From: Agrypnia vestita | Taxonomy: Eukaryota > Arthropoda > Insecta > Trichoptera > Phryganeidae | Direction of reading: 5' to 3' | NCBI GenBank assembly: GCA_016648135.1 | Contig: JADDOH010000307.1 | Coordinates: 1 to 64,000 of the forward strand | Length of the DNA: 64,000 bases | Shown: piece by piece, positions 47,901 through 56,110 of the stretch | How positions within the stretch are numbered: position 1 is the stretch's first letter | How the letters are laid out: every line of letters starts with the position of its first letter | Program-made: the position numbers and the translations under genes | Notes under the pieces: generated by a model | Database searches by the model: none | Seen by the model: the letters and a program-made list of their open reading frames with translations, nothing else | What the model was told of the DNA's origin: nothing

Positions 47901-48771
47901 TTATATTTTTGTGTCTTGCCATGGAACACGGCCGTCGTTCACAAAGTAATGAGCGAATTTATCTCTGATATTCAAAGAGGACGGTATCCCTTTTCCTGCA
48001 TGCAAAGTATTGAGACTAGTTATTGGTGCAGTATATAAAGTATCTTTATATTTTATACCATCTCTAGTCCTCACATAGTTGTGTAGAACGCAACAGGCTT
48101 TTATTATGTCTTCGGCAAAGTCTATATTTACATTTATAGGCTTATGAAAGATACGCCATTTGTTTGCCAAAATACCAAAAGTGCATTCAATGTTACGTCG
48201 GGCTCTCGATAACCTATAATTAAAAATCCTTTTTTCGGGTGGTAAACATTTGCCGGAATATGGTCGCATTAAATTTTCCGCTATGCCAAAGGCTTCATCT
48301 CCAACTATAACATAAGGCAGTGGTGTTGGATCTAAGTTAGATATTGGTATATTTAATGATTTTTCTATCAGTCGTTTATAAAATAAAGAATTTTTGAATA
48401 TAGCGGAATCACTGCTTTTGCCATAAGACCCAATGTCAACATAAATAAAGCAAAAGTTGGCGTCGCAAAGTGCTAAGAGCACTATAGAAAAAAAATGTTT
48501 GTAGTTATGATATAAAGATCCCGAATCGACGGGCTTTATAACTCGGATATGCTTGCCGTCTATAGCACCAATGCAATTTGGAAAATTCGCATATGTCTCA
48601 AAGTCCTGAGCTATTTTCTTCCAGAAATCTTCAGTCGCTTCGGGCATGACTTTATTTACCAACTTTTTCCACAATGATTTACATTCTTCGCGGACAATTC
48701 CTGTAATCGTAGATTTTCCGAAGCGATAGTTGTAGCTAAGATCTCCAAATGAACAACCTGTACCAAGATAT
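47901..48771 (-). CDS. Harbinger transposase, exon 2 (DDE catalytic domain)
   Basis: Acceptor TCTTGTTTCAG ends at 48772. The exon continues LR from exon 1 as YLGTGCSFGDLSYNYRFGKS and runs to a stop at 47901-47903. The DDE_Tnp_4 (HARBI1-like) catalytic residues are present: Asp in CIGAIDGKHI, Asp in VIVGDEAFG and Glu in RRNIECTFGIL. The usual SFGDLSYNYRFGKST N-terminal and KWRIFHKPI C-terminal motifs are present too. The two exons total 290 + 871 nt including stop (386 codons plus stop), with no internal stop or frameshift, so the gene looks intact. In the family it cuts the element ends together with a DNA-binding partner. Confidence 0.92.
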
Positions 48772-48807
48772 CTGAAACAAGAAAATTAATTATGATATTA
48801 TTTTCAG

Positions 48808-49494
48808 GTGTAATACTCCAAAAAAAAATGGAAAACATACGGGACTGTTACAATAAAGAATATAAAAAAGGAAAAACAACTTCTTCCGGTTCAGGTGCTC
48901 GTAAAGAACAATGAAACTACTAATAATATGGAAGAACAACCAAATGAAAGTCAGAAAAGGCAAAGTGAAGTCAATAATGAGACTCAAGTAAACGCCAATG
49001 CAATCGAAGCCACTGAAATTCGTCCCCCTAAACGAAAGAAAAGAAATATGCCCGAAGAACGGATAAGTGATTTAATAGAAAAAAGCATTGAGGCACGACA
49101 AAGTTTTCAGAAAGAACTTCAAGAAAATAATATTTCCAAACAAGATGAAGATAAACTTTTTTACTTGTCGTTATACAAAGAACTCAAGAAAGTACCACAA
49201 AATCTGCGTTTAGTGACCAAAATTGAATTGCTTCAAGTGATACAAAAAGGGCAAGTTTTACCGCCCCCTATTCAGATAATACCTAACACATCGTATTGGC
49301 AATCTCAACAGTATACAATCCCGCAAGGATATTTTACTACATCTGGATCAACTTCTGCTGTCATTTCGTCTGCATCACCATCGCCATCATCACAAAGTTC
49401 TGGCTTGCAGTCGTTTTTAAAAGAAAATATTATTTCTTCTTCAAATGTAGCAAATTTATTTTGTGGTAACATAATTATAATTAATATAAATTAA
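48808..49494 (+). pseudogene. Harbinger MADF-BESS protein, exon 2, frame broken once
   Basis: The acceptor TTATTTTCAG ends at 48807. In phase with exon 1 the frame reads GVILQKKMENIRDCYNKEYK then SSGSGARKEQ and meets TGA at 48912-48914. This is the second half of a MADF domain (the IRDCY..E and SGSGA motifs), with Met where the conserved Trp is usual. A frame shifted by one base then stays open to TAA at 49494. It has a basic PPKRKKR stretch (possible nuclear signal), LFYLSLYKELKKVPQNLRLV (BESS motif for protein contacts) and a Ser-rich tail. Either a one-base indel or an unrecognised small splice event separates the frames. Confidence 0.8.
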
Positions 49495-49579
49495 CTTTGT
49501 TTAAAACCACTTATTTATTGAAACATGTTGATTTTTTTCAATGAATAAGTGGTTTTAAACAAAGTTAATTTATATTAAT
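49480..49579. repeat. hairpin with 43-nt arms at the end of the MADF-BESS gene
   Basis: TTAACTTTGTTTAAAACCAC (49491-49510) pairs with GTGGTTTTAAACAAAGTTAA (49549-49568). The arms extend to 49480-49522 and 49537-49579 with one mismatch and a 14-nt loop. It overlaps the stop codon of MADF-BESS. Confidence 0.92.
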
Positions 49580-49608
49580 TGAAAATATTATTGTTGATTA
49601 TGATGAAT

Positions 49609-49614
49609 AATAAA
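49609..49614 (+). terminator. poly-A signal for the MADF-BESS transcript
   Basis: AATAAA lies 115 nt after the stop and just before the splice donor of the antisense transposase exon 1 (49623). The two genes are packed without spare sequence. Confidence 0.5.
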
Positions 49615-49622
49615 TATCTTAC

Positions 49623-49912
49623 CTCAAAGTTACGACGAGTTTTTCTTCTGGTGACACGCCTGCCCTCATGTGTGTTTCAGAGCTCGAAATATCTTCCCTG
49701 ATCAGTTCAATTAGTTCATCAAAAGATTTTATTGACATTCTAAAATAGTCAAAAAATTTGTCCTCAAACATCCTTAATTTGGGATATAATATTACGTAGT
49801 GACCATGTATGAGTCGATCACTTAATACTGGATGCACCCAATACTGCCTTATTCTTTTCTTTTTTTTAATGAGCAACCACAGTAAACATAATATCTCTTC
49901 GTCGACTTCCAT
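49623..49912 (-). CDS. Harbinger transposase, exon 1
   Basis: The ATG at 49912-49910 gives MEVDEEILCLLWLLIKKKKR then QYWVHPVLSDR, the WVHP motif near the N-terminus of HARBI1-like proteins. FFDYFRMSIKSFDELIELI and MRAGVSPEEKLVVTLR follow. The donor is GAG|GTAAGA (intron starts at 49622). Joining to exon 2 restores LRYL in frame, as in intact relatives. A TTG six bases upstream is in frame but ATG is preferred. Confidence 0.9.
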
Positions 49913-50105
49913 TTTCAAACTGACGCTTTGAAAAAAAGAGTTAGGTTAGGTTTTGCTGTCAAAATGACGTTTTATTTTCGCGCACACGAGTCGCTTATCA
50001 ACCGCAGCTGTGTGAACAGATGACACAAATCGCGTGTTTTGAAACACGATTCTGAAACTGAACGGTTCCCGCTGTGTCTGAACAAGCGCTTACTATGGAG
50101 CCTTA

Positions 50106-50821
50106 GCGCTTGTTCAGACACAGCGGGAACCGTTCAGTTTCAGAATCGCGTTTCAAAACATGCGATTTGTGTCATCTGTTCACACAGCCGCGGTTAATAA
50201 GCGATTTGTGCGCGCGTAATTAAACGTCAGTTTGACAGTTTTGGTGCCGTTCTCCATCTTTGAATATCAGAGATATATTCGCTCATTACTTTGTTAATGA
50301 CGGCCGTGTTCCATGGCAAAACACATAAATATCATTCTGTCAGTTCATTTTTGGTGAATAAATACCTACTTCTCTAAAATACTCTTTTTTTCCACCATTT
50401 CCAAATATCTCCACCAACTCCTGCCAAGCTTGGTTCTTGGCGTATTTGAGTAATCCTCACACTATTACAGGTCTTTTCTCCCATATTACAGGTTTTTTCT
50501 CCACTTCATCAATAAAAAATTCAGTGTCAAAGCGATCCATAACCATAGAAAAGAGAATATAATCCACGCGTGCTCCTGTTGTGACATGGAACCGTGCGGT
50601 GCCCGCAACGCGACTGAATGCTCTCGTTAGGCCCCATAGCAATAGGATCGTGCGGGCGCCGTGCGGGTCTATTTTCTATCGGTTGAGTTGCGGGCACCGC
50701 AGCGGTTGACTAACCGCACGGTTGTGTCTGAACGATCACATACAAACCTAGGTAAATGAGACCCGCACGGATCTCAAGCGATTCTGAAACGGCACGGTTC
50801 CCGCTGTGTCTGAACAAGCGC
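50106..50821 (+). mobile_element. intact non-autonomous Harbinger element, 716 bp
   Basis: TTA (50103-50105) precedes GCGCTTGTTCAGACACAGCG and TTA (50822-50824) follows GAACAAGCGC. Subterminal regions differ between the two ends, as they do in the autonomous copy. It contains an antisense remnant of MADF exon 1 (ATG near 50540, MDRFDTEFFIDEVEKRP) and no transposase sequence. Confidence 0.92.
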
Positions 50822-51444
50822 TTAAGAGAGCGTTCAGTCGCGTTGCGGGCACCGCACGGTTCCATATCACAACAGGAACACGCGTGGATTATATTCTCTT
50901 TTCTATGGTTATGGATCGCTTTGACACTGAATTTTTTATTGATGAAGTGGAGAAAAGACCTGTAATATGGAAGAAAAGACCTGTAATAGTGTGAGGATTA
51001 CTCAAATACGCCAAGAACCAAGCTTGGCAGGAGTTTGTGGAGATATTTGGAAATGGTGGAAAAAAATTAGTATTTTAGAAAAGTAGGTATTTATTCACCA
51101 AAAATGAACAGAATGATATTTTTGTGTCTTGCCATGGAACACGGCCGTCGTTAACAAAGTAATGAGCGAATATATCTCTGATATTCAAAGATGGAGAACG
51201 GCACCAGAACTGTCAAACTGACGTTTATTTTCGCGCGCACAAATCGCTTATTAACCGCGGCTGTGTGAACAGATGACACAAATCGCATGTTTTGAAACGC
51301 GATTCTGAAACTGTACGGTTCCCGCTGTGTCTGAACAAGCGCTAAGACGAAGTATATAAACACGACAACATGTAAAATATATTTAGGAGTAGAATTGTGC
51401 ATCTACAAAGAAGAGCGATTTTGTATAATGGGGTAAATTATGTA

Positions 51445-51632
51445 GTAGAGATGTTTTCATTTAAGAAAGACAATCGAATTAGTACTTATGTGTAAGCCGT
51501 GCGTACGAGGCATATTGTTTCGTTGTGTTGGTATTTTTACCCGTAAACACCAACACAACGAAATAATGTGCCTTGTATGCACGGCTTTTATACACTAATT
51601 CTATTGTCTTTCTTAAATGAAAAGATCTATAC
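51445..51632. mobile_element. palindromic MITE with GTTTCGTTGTGTT core
   Basis: TTTTCATTTAAGAAAGACAA at 51454 pairs with TTGTCTTTCTTAAATGAAAA at 51604-51623. GTAAGCCGTGCGTACGAGGC and TTGTTTCGTTGTGTTGGT pair with their inverses towards the centre. Confidence 0.8.
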
Positions 51633-51899
51633 ATATACTTATATTAATATATAAACATTACAAATCCATGGAAATTCTTCAAGTTTTTAAATGTGGGGTT
51701 AAAATCCTTGAATTATAAATCATTATAATATCAGAAATGTTATGGAAGGCAAACACTCGCGTCCACTTCATACAGAAAGCATACACTGTCAAAGGACGAC
51801 AATGAAGATTCAAATACTGCTCTGCTCGAGCGAAATGCTTAGGTAAGTACCTATTACCAAAAGAAATTATGATTTTTTGAATAGTTAAGTATTATACTT

Positions 51900-52362
51900 A
51901 CTTACTTACTTACCATCACGCCGTTTCCCCGAGGGGGTAGGCAGAGAGGATAGAGCGCCATACTCTTCTGTCCTGACATACAACTTTCGCTTCGTCTACA
52001 TTCATACATCTTCGCATGCAAGCTCGACGGTTGTTCAGACTTCTAACAGGACCATCTTCCAGTATCTGGTTAATCTGGTCATGCCACGTCTTCCGTGGTC
52101 GCCCTCTTTTTCTGGCGCCGTCAACACTTGCATCATATATCTTTCTTACCATTCTTTCCTCATTCATTCGCTCAACATGCCCAAACCACCTGAGCGACCC
52201 TATTTTTATTCTCTGTATTATGCTACGATCATCTTTACATTCATTCCTAATATCTTCATTCTTTACTCTATCATACATGGATTTATCACACATACGTCTA
52301 AGGGACCTCATCTCCACTGCATTCAATCTACTTTCGTTCCTCTTCTGCCAGCTCCAGGTATT
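51900..52362 (-). pseudogene. 5'-truncated LINE, C-terminal end of ORF2
   Basis: The minus strand encodes WQKRNESRLNAVEMRSLRRM, SLRWFGHVERMNEERMVRKI, GARKRGRPRKTWHDQI and RACMRRCMNVDEAKVV, ending SAYPLGETA and stop near 51916. This set is characteristic of the region after RT in one insect LINE group. The tail is (GTAA)n (CTTACTTACTTAC at 51898-51910). The 5' side is cut by a MITE at 52362. Confidence 0.8.
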
Positions 52363-52521
52363 ATAGGTCTTTTCATATAAGCTTGCAATTGAGTTAGTGT
52401 GGATACAGTGCGTCATACGCGCATTGTTTCGTTGTGTTAAGTTTACGAATACGCCCCTCTCGTATCCGTAAACTTAATACCCACACTAACTCAATTGCAA
52501 ACTTATATGAAAAGACCTATA
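52362..52521. mobile_element. palindromic MITE at the LINE 5' edge
   Basis: TATAGGTCTTTTCATATAAG (52362) pairs with CTTATATGAAAAGACCTATA (52502-52521), and GCAATTGAGTTAGTGTGG with its inverse. The centre has TTGTTTCGTTGTGTTAAG, as in the MITE at 51445, but the ends differ. Confidence 0.8.
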
Positions 52522-52984
52522 CTAAAAGAGATTATGAATTTGAATAATGAAGTGACTGATTATACATGAAATCAATGAACGGGTGAAGAAGTGGTAGAAT
52601 AAGAATGATAGAGATTGGCGAAATAATTATTTTGTCGAGGAAAGGAAAACCTGGGCAGTAAAAAATACTGTACGACAATGTAAAACAAATATGAAAACAA
52701 TATAAAGAGATTGAAAAACTATGTAAGTCGCGTGAGGTAGACGAATGATATTTTTAAGAAAGAATTAGGGCATTCTTTCTACCTTCCATTCCTACAAATG
52801 AATATTAATGTATCAGTAAAGTTACGAAATCTTTTAAGAACGTTTGATTATTATTTATTTATTATTTATAAAATATCTTAAAGGTAATTAATTAATATAC
52901 ACCTGCTAAAATAAATTACTAGGTAAATTTAAAATATGTTTTATTTTAACTATACTACTAATAATATTTTAACTATACTACTAA
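52522..52984. other. no gene recognised
   Basis: AT-rich sequence with no ORF above background. Confidence 0.4.
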
Positions 52985-53320
52985 GTAATACCTACACAAA
53001 ATATGAATTATTAATTACTGCTATAGTTTCGAGAGGAGCAGCTCCTCTCATCATCAGGTATAGTCAATATATTGTGTGTGTATTCATCATCATCAATGGC
53101 TCACAGCCCATTGTGGACCTTGGCCTCCTCCAACATTCCTCTATCCTGACATGTACTCCTCCAATCCCTGATGCTTAGGGTCTACCAACGCTGCGTCTAC
53201 CTTGGGACTTTGTGTGGAGAATATTTTTGGCATTCTTGTGTGTGTATTACAAAGTTAAAATAAAATATATTTTAAATTAAAATGTTGCTCCAAGAAGTAA
53301 CTGCCAAATCTTTTAATGAT
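52985..53320. mobile_element. partial copy of the TIR element at 9774-10480
   Basis: ATTATTAATTACTGCTATAG, TTTCGAGAGGAGCAGCTCCT and, after an insertion, ACAAAGTTAAAATAAAA and ACTGCCAAATCTTT match the arm and end of that element. Confidence 0.65.
53085..53235 (-). mobile_element. 5'-truncated LINE 3' end with perfect 13-bp target duplication
   Basis: TTGTGTGTGTATT flanks it on both sides (53072-53084 and 53236-53248). On the minus strand it contains GGAGGAGGCCAAGGTCCACA and ends in (GAT)n, the typical 3' end of an insect LINE whose ORF2 ends with a WxxxxEEAKV-like motif. It is inserted in the TIR-element copy. Confidence 0.85.
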
Positions 53321-53556
53321 ACTAGGTAACTTTTCTTTGTAAGTATGCTAATTACTATATTATTTACAGAATAAGATTACAAGTGTAAATATGTAGTCTC
53401 ATTGATAGTCGTCTCGGATGTTATTGCGGTATTGAGATAATCGTACGTTTATTATGATATGTACGAACACCGTCCGTGTGATACATTATTGACATTATGG
53501 TTAGAACTATTTACAGAAGGTATCTAAACGTCATGGGTAAACAATTGTTAATCAAA
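53321..53556. other. no feature seen
   Basis: AT-rich. Confidence 0.4.
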
Positions 53557-53709
53557 TGTTACAGTAGCCGGCAAACATTTTGAAATTCTGCGGCGTAGTG
53601 GGGGGACGTTTGCGCATCTACCTTTCTACCAACGAGACCCAAATTTCATCTTCTGCGCATTCTCCCACTTAGCCAAAGAATTTCATGAAGTTTGCCGGCA
53701 ACTGTAACA
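53557..53709. mobile_element. MITE of 153 bp
   Basis: TGTTACAGTAGCCGGCAAAC at the left pairs with GTTTGCCGGCAACTGTAACA at the right (53690-53709), with one mismatch. The arms go on through TGAAATTCT. It is non-coding. Confidence 0.8.
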
Positions 53710-54671
53710 GGTAACATAATGTATTATACAATGAATTTACCGTATATTATATGAGATACAATATTTTTTCCAGGATTTAATATAATTTAGCTGCCAAATA
53801 TATGTTGTTACTTTGGCTATCGATATAATATTATGTAATCAAAGTCAATATTTATTTTTAAAATTGTCATAAAATCAAATAAGAATTATTTCTTGCATGT
53901 ATATATTATATATTATTTAAAAAAAACAGTTATCTATCGCGCTTGTGACACTCTCCGGTTTCATACACAAGTTTATACTTTCATGGGACTGTAAAAAAAA
54001 TTGAAAAAAATCTATCAAAATTAAATAATGTGTATCTAGGGTTGCCAACCATACTCTAAAATAGAGTATTGTACTCTATATTATGTAGGCGTACTCTATA
54101 AATCTGTAACACTAATAGAGGATGCTAAAATACTCTTTTTTACACAACGTTTACTATACTAGTGCCAGTCACGCATATATGATGCATAGAAGTTATAATT
54201 TTAAAAGAACTCCAAGGCGAAATGTTAAATAACGCAGATTTTACGCAAAAATCCACTGCAGAAAAATGGCAATTCATATTTAAAAAATGTCCTGACGAAT
54301 TTGTTTATTTAAGAAAAATTGTGTAGGTACTCTCTGTTCCCGCATTTACTGTTGAGCATTTACTGAGAGTCTTTTCGGTCATGAATGTGAACTGGGCTTC
54401 ATTGAAATTGATTAAAAACTTAAGAGTTAGAATGTTAGAGTCGTACAATTCTTTTAAAAACAATGAAAAAATTTTATGTGCTGCAAAAAGTAGCAAAAAA
54501 TACCTTTTCAAAAATTTGAAATAAATGTTACTCTTTTTTATAAGTCTTACTCTTTATTTACCTCCTTTGAAATCAGATATGCTCTATTTCTTCTAATAAA
54601 AATTGGCAACTCTATTTGTATCATGTATGTAAAATATTATGTAAACTTAAATATTAATAAAAAAAATCTAG
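53710..54671. other. no gene recognised; repeated ACTCTTT/ACTCTAT words
   Basis: The words TACTCTATA and ACTCTTTTTTA recur at 54057-54140 and 54530-54585, hinting at a decayed inverted-repeat element. The 68-codon minus ORF (54305-54511) reads LRVFSVMNVNW-like text on the opposite strand and could be a hAT dimerisation-region relic, but it is too short to call. Confidence 0.3.
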
Positions 54672-54805
54672 GACCCGAATACAGAGTCAATACTCAATCA
54701 TTTGAAGATTAAAGTACGCTTTAAAAGCGCAATTTTCAGTGCAAAATGCACTTTTAAAGCGTACTTCAACCTTTAAATCATTTGAGTATTAACTCGGTAC
54801 TCGGG
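54672..54805. mobile_element. palindromic MITE (family of 42224)
   Basis: GACCCGAATACAGAGTCAAT at the left and AGTATTAACTCGGTACTCGG at the right pair. TTTAAAAGCGC and GCACTTTTAAAGCGTACTTC pair inside. CTAG flanks both ends. Confidence 0.75.
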
Positions 54806-55318
54806 CTAGTTTGAAGTTTAAGATGTTTAAAGTTTTCTGATCTGACAGGAATATGGAAAATCTAATACTCAAAACAAACATGCATAACCTTGCCATTAAT
54901 TTAAAAAATAAACATTGTAAAATCGCATTTGTTTCCGAATTGGTTTACAACCAACTTACGATATTTTTATTAACTCGTGTGATCCCAACCATCCGAAACT
55001 GGAAAGTTGGAATTATACGATGTTGTGTTAGATGATTAAGGATCACACTATGCGAGTGCAAGGCTGCCTCCAAAACCAGCTTTACGCTCGTGCGCGCGCA
55101 TGCCGTGAGGTAGGGAGGCGGTAATGACTAATGATATCAAAATTGAGCTTCTATAGAAACAAAACACTTGTATTTGGTTCTATTCATTTAACTTACTTGA
55201 GGTGCATTATTAATACTATACAGGGTCTAATTGGCTTGTTCAGACACAATGGGAACCGCGCGGGAATCGCGTGGGAACCGCGCGGTTACGTCTGAATGAT
55301 TACATAAATACCTACATA

Positions 55319-55891
55319 TTAGGTCCTTACATATGAAATTGGCGTTTTGCCATACTGGTAAATTTGATCTCAAATATCTTCTCTTTGGTTAGAAATTCCA
55401 AATCCAAATTTATACAGCTATTTACTCATGTATTTGTGTTTTGAAAATTATAATTCATTTGTTTTTTCCTCACTTGTTTTTTTCTTTGCGTCACTCAGTT
55501 TACAAAATGAAAAACTTGAAATATCGCGTTATTTACGAGTACGAGTTCCACCGTGGCACCAGTGCTGCAGAAACGGCTCGAAGGATAAATGATGTGTATG
55601 GCGACGGTGCCGCAAAAGAAAACACAGTGATCATTTTTTTCGAAATTTGGATAACTTCTTGCAAAGGAAAAAATTCAACTCCGATGGGGCAGTCCAAACC
55701 GCCTTCAAAGATTTTATTGATTCCCGTCCGAATGGTTTTTTCAGTAAAGGGATCGATGAACTACCTATGGGATGGCAAAAGTGCATAGACAGCAATGGTA
55801 CACACTTTGATTAGATAAATATATAATAATAAAAAAAATCGGCTTTATGTTTCTCCCATACTAAACGCCAATTTCATATGTAAGGACCTAA
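55319..55891 (+). mobile_element. mariner deletion derivative, 573 bp
   Basis: TTAGGTCCTTACATATGAAA at the left is matched by TTTCATATGTAAGGACCTAA at the right, with TA on both sides. The 3' half is almost identical to 485-713. It is too short for a transposase. Confidence 0.92.
55507..55814 (+). pseudogene. mariner transposase with large internal deletion
   Basis: The ATG at 55507 starts MKNLKYRVIYEYEFHRGTSA then ETARRINDVYGDGAAKENTV, the N-terminal helix-turn-helix region. It joins at about 55630 to the sequence corresponding to copy 1 near 455 (CATTTTTTTCGAAATTTGG). The join changes the reading frame and removes all of the region from first to third catalytic Asp. About 150 bp of 3' coding sequence remain, ending at TAG near 55814. 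Confidence 0.85.
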
Positions 55892-55969
55892 TAAATAAGA
55901 TCCCCGCGGATCCCACGCGATTCTGAAACCGCACGTTTCCCGTTGTATCTGAACAAGCCCTAACAGAGC

Positions 55970-56110
55970 TAGTCCACAATACTTTACAGACAGACTACTG
56001 CTTTAAATATGAGTCGAAAATGTTCAAGCAACCGTGACCGACATCACTTTGCATTTTTTTCAATATTTATGATTTATTTTTTGTAAAACGTTACAATTTA
56101 TATTTTTGTA
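55970..56110 (+). repeat. half copy of the fold-back element at 60557
   Basis: AGAGCTAGTC, ATGAGTCGAAAATGTTCAAG, AACCGTGA and TTTGCATTTTTTTCAATATT match the left arm of the element at 60557-61474. Confidence 0.6.

Larger units (their letters stand above)
48772..49622 (-). other. transposase intron (851 bp) containing MADF-BESS exon 2 antisense
   Basis: GT at 49622-49621 and AG at 48773-48772 on the minus strand. The plus strand of this intron carries exon 2 of the MADF-BESS gene (48808-49494), a 43-nt-arm hairpin and a poly-A signal. Confidence 0.85.
46812..50089 (-). mobile_element. composite PIF/Harbinger insertion, 3.28 kb
   Basis: It starts GCGCTTGTTC after TTA (46809-46811) and ends GAACAAGCGC before TTA (50090-50092), so it inserted as a unit into the outer element. 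It has two parts: a right-truncated non-autonomous element (46812-47446) and an autonomous element (47447-50089) placed at a TAA (47444-47446) inside it. The missing last ~66 bp of the first element fits loss by recombination between identical termini. Confidence 0.85.
47447..50089 (-). mobile_element. autonomous PIF/Harbinger element, 2.64 kb
   Basis: Left end GGGCTTGTTCAGACACAGCG, right end CGCTGTGTCTGAACAAGCGC. It holds a complete two-exon transposase gene on the minus strand and a two-exon MADF-BESS gene on the plus strand, the two-gene content expected of this superfamily. The 713-716-bp elements nearby share both ends with it and are internal-deletion derivatives (join at the shared TGATATTCAAAG near 47985). 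Confidence 0.9.
46630..51342 (-). mobile_element. outer PIF/Harbinger non-autonomous element, split by two nested insertions
   Basis: Its termini GCGCTTGTTCAGACACAGCG (46630) and the inverse ending AAGCGC (51342) are flanked by TAA on both sides (46627-46629, 51343-51345), the 3-bp TWA target of PIF/Harbinger. Its own sequence is 46630-46811, 50093-50105 and 50825-51342, together 713 bp. That is almost the same length as the intact sibling at 50106-50821 (716 bp) and collinear with it in inverted orientation. Each interruption is bounded by TTA duplications. Confidence 0.9.
55231..55960. mobile_element. Harbinger-type MITE carrying a mariner
   Basis: GGCTTGTTCAGACACAATGG at 55233 and the inverse CCGTTGTATCTGAACAAGCC ending near 55959 resemble the termini in the 46630-51342 cluster. 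ATCGCGTGGGA and TCCCACGCGAT pair inside. TAA lies at both sides, with a one-base offset on the left. Removing the mariner leaves about 155 bp. Confidence 0.75.

Noticed and set aside
48656..48987. Minus ORFs of 60 and 65 codons next to the transposase
   Set aside because: Other-frame readings of transposase exon 2 and antisense of MADF exon 2. The splice-supported frame explains this region better.
52016..52380. Plus-strand ORFs of 116 and 99 codons
   Set aside because: Antisense shadows of the LINE ORF2 end on the minus strand.
54305..54511. hAT transposase C-terminal relic
   Set aside because: A weak resemblance on the plus strand (FSVMN, NSLKN-like) is too short and has no catalytic or BED motif.
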